Assembly (NCBI GenBank): GCA_035503975.1
Contig: DATJST010000166.1
Span: 1-29,495 of the forward strand
Length of the DNA: 29,495 nucleotides
Source of the DNA: DATJMJ01 sp035503975
Lineage (GTDB): Bacteria; Actinomycetota; Acidimicrobiia; Acidimicrobiales; Palsa-688
Reading direction: 5' to 3'
Shown: positions 25,400 to 29,495 of the stretch, one piece after another
How positions within the stretch are numbered: position 1 is the stretch's first letter
Layout of the letters: each line of letters begins with the position of its first letter
Position numbers and translations under genes: made by a program
The notes under the pieces: model-generated
Database searches by the model: none
What the model saw: only the letters and a program-made list of their open reading frames with translations
What the model was told of the DNA's origin: nothing

Positions 25400-26379
25400 T
25401 GGCCAGCGTGGACGAAGTTGCCCGCCATCTCGCCGCGCTGCTGCGTGGCGAGGAGGGCCAACTTTGCGACCCGAACGGGAGCGACCTCGACTTCTTTCCC
25501 ACGATCGAGATCAAGCCATTGGTGCCCGCGGCGCCGGCGGCCGAGTACTGGGCGGTCGACGGGGGCCAGGCCCTGGTTGCTGACGCCCGCTGCCTGCAGG
25601 TCGTCGCCACTCGCGCCGCGCGCACCCGCTGGCAACGGGGCCGCTGCACGCTCGAGGAGGAGGGCGACGTGCACGTGCACCTGCTGGCAGGAGAACGTGG
25701 CGGGCCCGAAGCCCAGCGGGCATTAGCAATGCTGGAGGCCCCGGTGGCGGCGGGTACGAGCGTCGACCTCAATCTCCTCCGGGATTGGTCGGAGTGGCGG
25801 CTCGTGGCCCGCTGCGTAGAGGAGTCGGGCAGTGGGAGCTTCGTCCTGGTGGATGGCGACCTGCAACCGGATTGGCGCATATCCGCGCGATGGTTGGAAG
25901 AGCTCCTCGGGCAAGCTCGCGAGCGCGGCGTCCACTTGGTCGGGGTGACCAAGCACAGCTCGTTGGCCCGCGGCGGTGCGCCTCTCGTCGGCCAGCTCGA
26001 GCTGGAGGCCTCCGCCAGGTACGGGCCTCGGTCGCGTTGGTGGGCGCCAGTCGCCCGCAGGCGCGGGGACGTCGGCGCCGGTCTGCTCGTGGTTGTCGCC
26101 CGCTTGGACCCCGACGCCCGCTTCGCCTTCCGGGTCGACCTGGCGGGTGACGCGGAGGCCGAACGGCTGCTCGGACAGCTGTGCGCCTTGGCGGACGACG
26201 CCGCCTTTCCCGGCTACCCGTACCCCCTCACAATCGCCGACCGCCTCGCCTCCTGCCCAGGTTGGCTGCGCGAGGAACTGTGGGCCGAGCTGGACAGCGC
26301 CCTGAGCGCAGCAGGTGTGGCAAGCGAGGTCCGCGAACGCGCTTTCACGGACCGCCATGCCTTGATGGAGAGGGCATAA
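25399..26379 (+). CDS. nurA: NurA-domain 5'-3' nuclease
   Basis: NurA forms a nuclease dimer that docks on the HerA hexamer to resect DNA ends; it is best known from archaea and occurs in some bacteria. The 326-residue protein shows the RNase H-like nuclease core: Asp54 in WAVDGGQALV (first metal ligand), Asp152 in FVLVDGDL, Lys185 in VGVTKHSSLARG, and a C-terminal PGYPYPLTIADRLA, where the family usually has its last acidic or histidine ligand. HerA follows 35 bp later on the same strand, the standard pairing, which greatly strengthens the assignment. GTG 25399 lies directly after a TAGCAT box. It is divergent from ku with a 110-bp gap, so end joining and end resection genes share a promoter region. 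Confidence 0.87.
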   Translation: MASVDEVARHLAALLRGEEGQLCDPNGSDLDFFPTIEIKPLVPAAPAAEYWAVDGGQALVADARCLQVVATRAARTRWQRGRCTLEEEGDVHVHLLAGERGGPEAQRALAMLEAPVAAGTSVDLNLLRDWSEWRLVARCVEESGSGSFVLVDGDLQPDWRISARWLEELLGQARERGVHLVGVTKHSSLARGGAPLVGQLELEASARYGPRSRWWAPVARRRGDVGAGLLVVVARLDPDARFAFRVDLAGDAEAERLLGQLCALADDAAFPGYPYPLTIADRLASCPGWLREELWAELDSALSAAGVASEVRERAFTDRHALMERA

Positions 26380-26414
26380 GCCGCCTCGGTAGCGCCAGCT
26401 GCGATGCTGTTGAC

Positions 26415-28151
26415 ATGGACGCTCCCACTCCGCTTGCCAACACGGGCAATGCCATTGCGGAAGGCGCCACCCGGGGCCGGCTGTTCGGTCGCAACGTGCT
26501 CGAAGCGCTCTTCCGGGCCACCCCTGACGAGGACCTCTTCCTCGGCGAGCTCCTGGTGGGAAGCGACGAGGCCACCGGACGGCGGTACCTGTTCAGGGTG
26601 GTCGACGTGAGCTATGGGACCGAGCACCGAGAGCCGGGGTGGGCCGAGCGGGTGGCGGGCACGTTACTGGCCGACGACGCCCGGGGCGAAGCCGGTGCCC
26701 ACACCCTCCACGAGCAGGCGAAGCGCACGTACCGCCTGGCGGAATGCCGGTGCCTCGGCTATTTGGCCCCGCCCTCGGTCCCGGGCGGCGCCAGGACCGT
26801 GTTCCGCAAGCCCAAGAGCCTCCCCACCCAGTTCTCCCGGGTTGTGTCCCCCGCACCGGAAGATTTCGCTTTCCTGGCGCGCCGAATGGGTGACCTGCCC
26901 GTCGGCCACCTGCGCAGCGGGGAGACGGTCGTGCAGTTCCCGGTGGGCATACCTGGCCGCAGCCTCGCCAGTCACATCGGGATCTTCGCCACTACCGGCA
27001 TGGGCAAGTCCAACCTGTTGCAGGTGCTCTGCGCCGGCGTCATGGCGGCCAACGGGCGCTACGGGCTACTCGTGATCGACCCCCACGGCGAGCACAGGGG
27101 CCCGCTCGGACGCCATCCCTGGGCCGGCCATGCGCTCCGCACGTACGCCGACCGGCGCCTGCCCAACACCTCGACGCTACGCATCAGCCTGGCCGAACTG
27201 TCTGTTGATGACCTGCGCACCGCCTACGAGTGGAGCCGCCCCCAAGAGGAGGCGCTTTACGAGCTCGAGCGCCACTACGCGGCGGAACTGCCCGCGACAC
27301 CGGGCCAAGACCCCGCCGGTGCCGGGCCTGCCGGTGCCGGGCCTGCCGGTGCTGGCCCCGCCGTCGCTGGGCGCGACCGCACCAGCCGCCGGGCAGGCTT
27401 GGCCTGGTTGGCCGACTTCGCCCGGGTGCAGGACCTGGCCGGGTTCCGCGACGTCGAGCTGTCCGCCCGGGTGGCGCTCAGCACCCTCCAGGTAGTGCAC
27501 CGGCGAGCCCGGCGCATTGTGGAGCTGCGCTGCATCTCCTCCGATCCAGCGGTCTCGGTGGGCCGACGGATCCTGGACGAGCTACTCGAGGGAAAGGTCG
27601 TGCTGGTCGACGTTAGTGGCCTCGGCGGTACGGAGGAAGTGCTGGTGGCGTCGTACCTGACACGTCGCGTGCTCGAGCAATGGCAAGGCGCGTTCCTGGA
27701 CGACCCGGAAGGTCATCAACGACTGCCAGTCGTAGCGATAGCCCTCGAGGAAGCCCAGCGGGTCCTGTCTGCCAGCAAGGACCGGGAGTCCAACGTATTT
27801 CCCCGGGTAGCACGCGAGGGGCGCAAGTTCGGTGTCGGGCTGTTGGCCGTGACCCAGCAGCCCAAACTCCTCGACGACGAACTGCTGAGCCAGTTCAACA
27901 CCTTCTTTGTGCTGGGCTTGGCCGACGAGCGGGACCGTAACATCCTGCGCTCCTCTGCCAAGCAGGACATGTCTGCCCTCGGGCCAGAGATCCAGGCACT
28001 TATGCCAGGAGAGTGCCTAGTGGTCAATCTCGCCGCGCCGTTTGCCGTGCCGGCGTCGCTTTACCTCTACGACGAGGTCGCCGCTTGTGCCCCTCCCGCC
28101 CCGGTTGCCCGGGAACTGGCCCCGCCCAACGTCTCGGCTCTGGTCGATTGA
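26415..28151 (+). CDS. herA: HerA-family hexameric DNA translocase
   Basis: A 578-residue ATPase of the FtsK/HerA superfamily that works with NurA in DNA-end processing. The N-terminal HAS-barrel region (about 15-110) begins GRLFGRNVLEALF. Walker A is TTGMGKSNLLQVL (Lys198), followed by LLVIDPHGEH (Asp222), the HerA-type motif. The second acidic motif is AIALEEAQRVLSAS (Glu445-Glu446; usually EEAH). The sensor region GVGLLAVTQQPKLLDDELLSQFNTFFVLGL closes the core. Residues about 300-316 contain (GAGPA)n inserted between the Walker motifs. ATG 26415 has no clear ribosome-binding site; the frame is open upstream into nurA, but the first conserved residues follow this ATG. Its TGA overlaps a TTG of the next frame. 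A role in phage defence is possible for some HerA systems, but the ku-nurA-herA context favours repair. Confidence 0.9.
   Translation: MDAPTPLANTGNAIAEGATRGRLFGRNVLEALFRATPDEDLFLGELLVGSDEATGRRYLFRVVDVSYGTEHREPGWAERVAGTLLADDARGEAGAHTLHEQAKRTYRLAECRCLGYLAPPSVPGGARTVFRKPKSLPTQFSRVVSPAPEDFAFLARRMGDLPVGHLRSGETVVQFPVGIPGRSLASHIGIFATTGMGKSNLLQVLCAGVMAANGRYGLLVIDPHGEHRGPLGRHPWAGHALRTYADRRLPNTSTLRISLAELSVDDLRTAYEWSRPQEEALYELERHYAAELPATPGQDPAGAGPAGAGPAGAGPAVAGRDRTSRRAGLAWLADFARVQDLAGFRDVELSARVALSTLQVVHRRARRIVELRCISSDPAVSVGRRILDELLEGKVVLVDVSGLGGTEEVLVASYLTRRVLEQWQGAFLDDPEGHQRLPVVAIALEEAQRVLSASKDRESNVFPRVAREGRKFGVGLLAVTQQPKLLDDELLSQFNTFFVLGLADERDRNILRSSAKQDMSALGPEIQALMPGECLVVNLAAPFAVPASLYLYDEVAACAPPAPVARELAPPNVSALVD
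27315..27359 (+). repeat. 15-bp tandem repeat in herA
   Basis: GCCGGTGCCGGGCCT at 27315-27329 and 27330-27344, with a third diverged copy at 27345-27359, encodes three Ala-Gly-Ala-Gly-Pro units in a loop of HerA. The unit length keeps the frame. Confidence 0.9.
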
Positions 28152-28156
28152 GCGAA

Positions 28157-29212
28157 GTGGCCGTCCAGTCCACCCCGGCTCGGTACATTCTGCGGGCGGC
28201 TCTTGAGCAACTCGCAATCGGGCGCGGCCCCGGTGTCTTCGGTCTGGTAGCCGAACAGGGTGAAGTGATCTTCGCTGAGTGCGTCGGCACGGCGGACCTC
28301 GAGAACGGGCGCCCCATCCTTGCCCACGACCGGTTCCGGGTGGCCAGCCTGACCAAGGTGTACACGGCCACCCTGGTATTGCAGCTGGTGGACGAAGGCC
28401 GCCTCGGGCTTGGTGACACGCTCGAGCAGTGGCTGCCGGGACTGGTCGACAACCCTGCCGGGATAACCGTCGAGCACCTGCTGACGATGCGCTCGGGCCT
28501 GCCGGACTACATATTCGCCCTGCTCGGTGACCCTCCTCACGACCTCGAGGCCCTCAGCCGCTACTACTCGCCCCCGGAACTGGTCGGGATAGCTCTGAGC
28601 CAGCCCGGTCGCCGCCCGCCCGGCCGCGCCCACCGCTACAGCAACACCAACTACCTTCTGCTTGGGCTCATCCTGGAACAGGCTGGCGAGCTGCCGCTCG
28701 AGGCGCTGATGTGGGAGCGGATCTTCTACCCCCTGGGGTTGATGGATACGTCCTTCCCTACGGTCGACCCCTACGTCCGAGGACAGCATGTGCGCGGCTA
28801 CATGAGGCTGAGCCCCGACGACGACTACGTCGATTGCACCGAGTACACGCCGTCGGAGGCCTGGGCAGCCGGAGCGCTGATTTCGACACCGCTGGAAGTT
28901 GTGCGCTTCTTGGAAGGGCTGTTCGAAGGCGAGCTTTTGCCCGAGCATCTGGTGGCGGCGATGAGGACGCCGATCCCCATCGAGGACCGGCCGGGCCGAG
29001 GCTACGGCTACGGGCTCGTCTGCTTGGAGCTCCCCGATGGCGAAGCCTTGTTCGGTCACGGGGGCGACCACTTTGGTGTCAGCTGCTTGGCACTGCGCTC
29101 GGAGCACGGCCGCACCATGGTCGTCTACCAAAACTGCCTGGATGCAGTTACCAAAGGCATCGGCCGCGACAACCCGTTTATCCAGGCCGCGTTCGGGCCG
29201 CTCGAGTTGTAG
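28157..29212 (+). CDS. Serine beta-lactamase-like hydrolase (class C/PBP family)
   Basis: A 351-residue protein of the beta-lactamase/transpeptidase-like superfamily. It has Ser64-x-x-Lys67 in VASLTKVYTATLVLQL, LTMRSGLPDYIF, Tyr161-Ser-Asn in HRYSNTNYLLLG and His301-x-Gly in FGHGGDHFG. The length is normal. No signal peptide is visible, so it is probably cytoplasmic, like the hydrolase at 21719. The two share the fold but are clearly different in sequence, so they are not recent duplicates. The start is GTG 28157, five bases after the herA stop; TTG 28148, overlapping that stop, is an alternative. It may be cotranscribed with nurA-herA, although a functional link is not apparent. It ends convergent to the MarR-type gene, 33 bp away. 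The substrate is unknown. Confidence 0.88.
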   Translation: MAVQSTPARYILRAALEQLAIGRGPGVFGLVAEQGEVIFAECVGTADLENGRPILAHDRFRVASLTKVYTATLVLQLVDEGRLGLGDTLEQWLPGLVDNPAGITVEHLLTMRSGLPDYIFALLGDPPHDLEALSRYYSPPELVGIALSQPGRRPPGRAHRYSNTNYLLLGLILEQAGELPLEALMWERIFYPLGLMDTSFPTVDPYVRGQHVRGYMRLSPDDDYVDCTEYTPSEAWAAGALISTPLEVVRFLEGLFEGELLPEHLVAAMRTPIPIEDRPGRGYGYGLVCLELPDGEALFGHGGDHFGVSCLALRSEHGRTMVVYQNCLDAVTKGIGRDNPFIQAAFGPLEL

Positions 29213-29245
29213 GGCAAGCTTTGGGCTGACCCGTGGGCGCCGCAG

Positions 29246-29495
29246 TCACTCGACCGTGAAGTCGCCGGCCAACTGCCGGAAGCGCTGCAACACCTCTATG
29301 AGCTGGCGGAGATCTGCCGCAGCCATACCTGGTCGGCGGAACACCTGCTCGTTGAGCGCCAGGGTGGCCCGCAATGCCAGCTCCCGCCCCGAGGGGAGGA
29401 TCTCGGCCAAGGTGGTGCGCCTGTCGCTCGCGTGAGGCACTCGCTTTATGAGGTCCTGCTGCTCCAAACGGTCGACAGCGTTGGTGACGCTCGTC
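29246..29495 (-). CDS. MarR-family transcriptional regulator (5' part missing)
   Basis: Only the C-terminal 82 residues lie in the window; the frame is open to the right edge. The visible part begins TSVTNAVDRLEQQDLIKRV, the recognition helix and the start of the wing of a MarR winged-helix domain, then PHASDRRTTLAEILPSGREL with the typical Asp-Arg-Arg wing tip, and a C-terminal dimerisation helix (AADLRQLIEVLQRFRQLAGDF). Such proteins are ligand-sensing dimers that usually repress a neighbouring gene, which here would lie outside the window. The ligand is unknown. Confidence 0.9.
   Translation of the reverse strand, partial: TSVTNAVDRLEQQDLIKRVPHASDRRTTLAEILPSGRELALRATLALNEQVFRRPGMAAADLRQLIEVLQRFRQLAGDFTVE

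Noticed and set aside
25399..28151. HerA-NurA as an anti-phage island
   Set aside because: No other defence gene, integrase, tRNA or composition change is nearby; with ku alongside, DNA repair is the simpler reading, though defence is not excluded.
21719..29212. The two serine hydrolases as antibiotic-resistance beta-lactamases
   Set aside because: Neither has a signal peptide, and the SxxK/YSN/HxG set is shared with many esterases and peptidases; resistance cannot be claimed from sequence.

Overview
This is a GC-rich, densely packed stretch of bacterial chromosome. The host is most likely an actinobacterium, possibly of the Acidimicrobiia or a neighbouring class. The reasons are the base composition, the many GTG and TTG starts, several TANNNT boxes placed 6-8 bases before a start codon (leaderless messages), a DUF2505 protein, bacterial Ku, and a lipoylation cluster ordered as in mycobacteria (E2, lipB, lipA). 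The assignment is inference; no rRNA or tRNA is present to settle it. I found no phage, transposase, CRISPR array or RNA gene.

Left part (1-8719, plus strand). The end of greA is followed by a translationally coupled signalling operon: a polytopic NarL-type histidine kinase, a stand-alone receiver protein, and a receiver-EAL protein that probably degrades cyclic di-GMP. None of the three has a DNA-binding domain. A complete cobalamin-dependent methionine synthase (metH) follows, apparently on a leaderless message.

Middle part. On the minus strand, a ferric-reductase-like membrane flavocytochrome, an exported FMN-binding protein with a flavinylation motif, and an ApbE flavin transferase form a compact module (11484-8783) that could move electrons from NAD(P)H across the membrane to covalently bound FMN. 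Divergent to it is an MFS transporter (11574-13244), convergent with a GNAT acetyltransferase. The only long non-coding stretch, 13929-14350, holds seven copies of an 18-bp motif, five direct and two inverted, spaced 20-22 bp, followed by a run of G-tracts on the minus strand.

Lipoylation operon (20150-14351, minus strand). lpd (E3), a lipoyl-bearing E2, one open reading frame fusing LipB to LipA through an Ala-Gly linker, and an M24 Xaa-Pro peptidase overlap end to start. The E2 substrate, both lipoylation enzymes and the E3 that re-oxidises the lipoyl arm are therefore probably made from one message.

Right part. Divergent from lpd lie a ZnuA-like lipoprotein that has lost its usual metal-binding histidines, a DUF2505 protein and a serine hydrolase. 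Then come a secreted HExxH metallopeptidase (minus strand) whose reading frame runs 256 bp antisense into the hydrolase gene, a DNA-end repair group (ku divergent from nurA-herA), a second serine hydrolase, and the 3' part of a MarR-type regulator.

The observations I would follow first are the LipB-LipA fusion, the 18-bp repeat array, the ZnuA-like protein without histidine ligands, the kinase-to-EAL operon, and the ku/nurA/herA neighbourhood.
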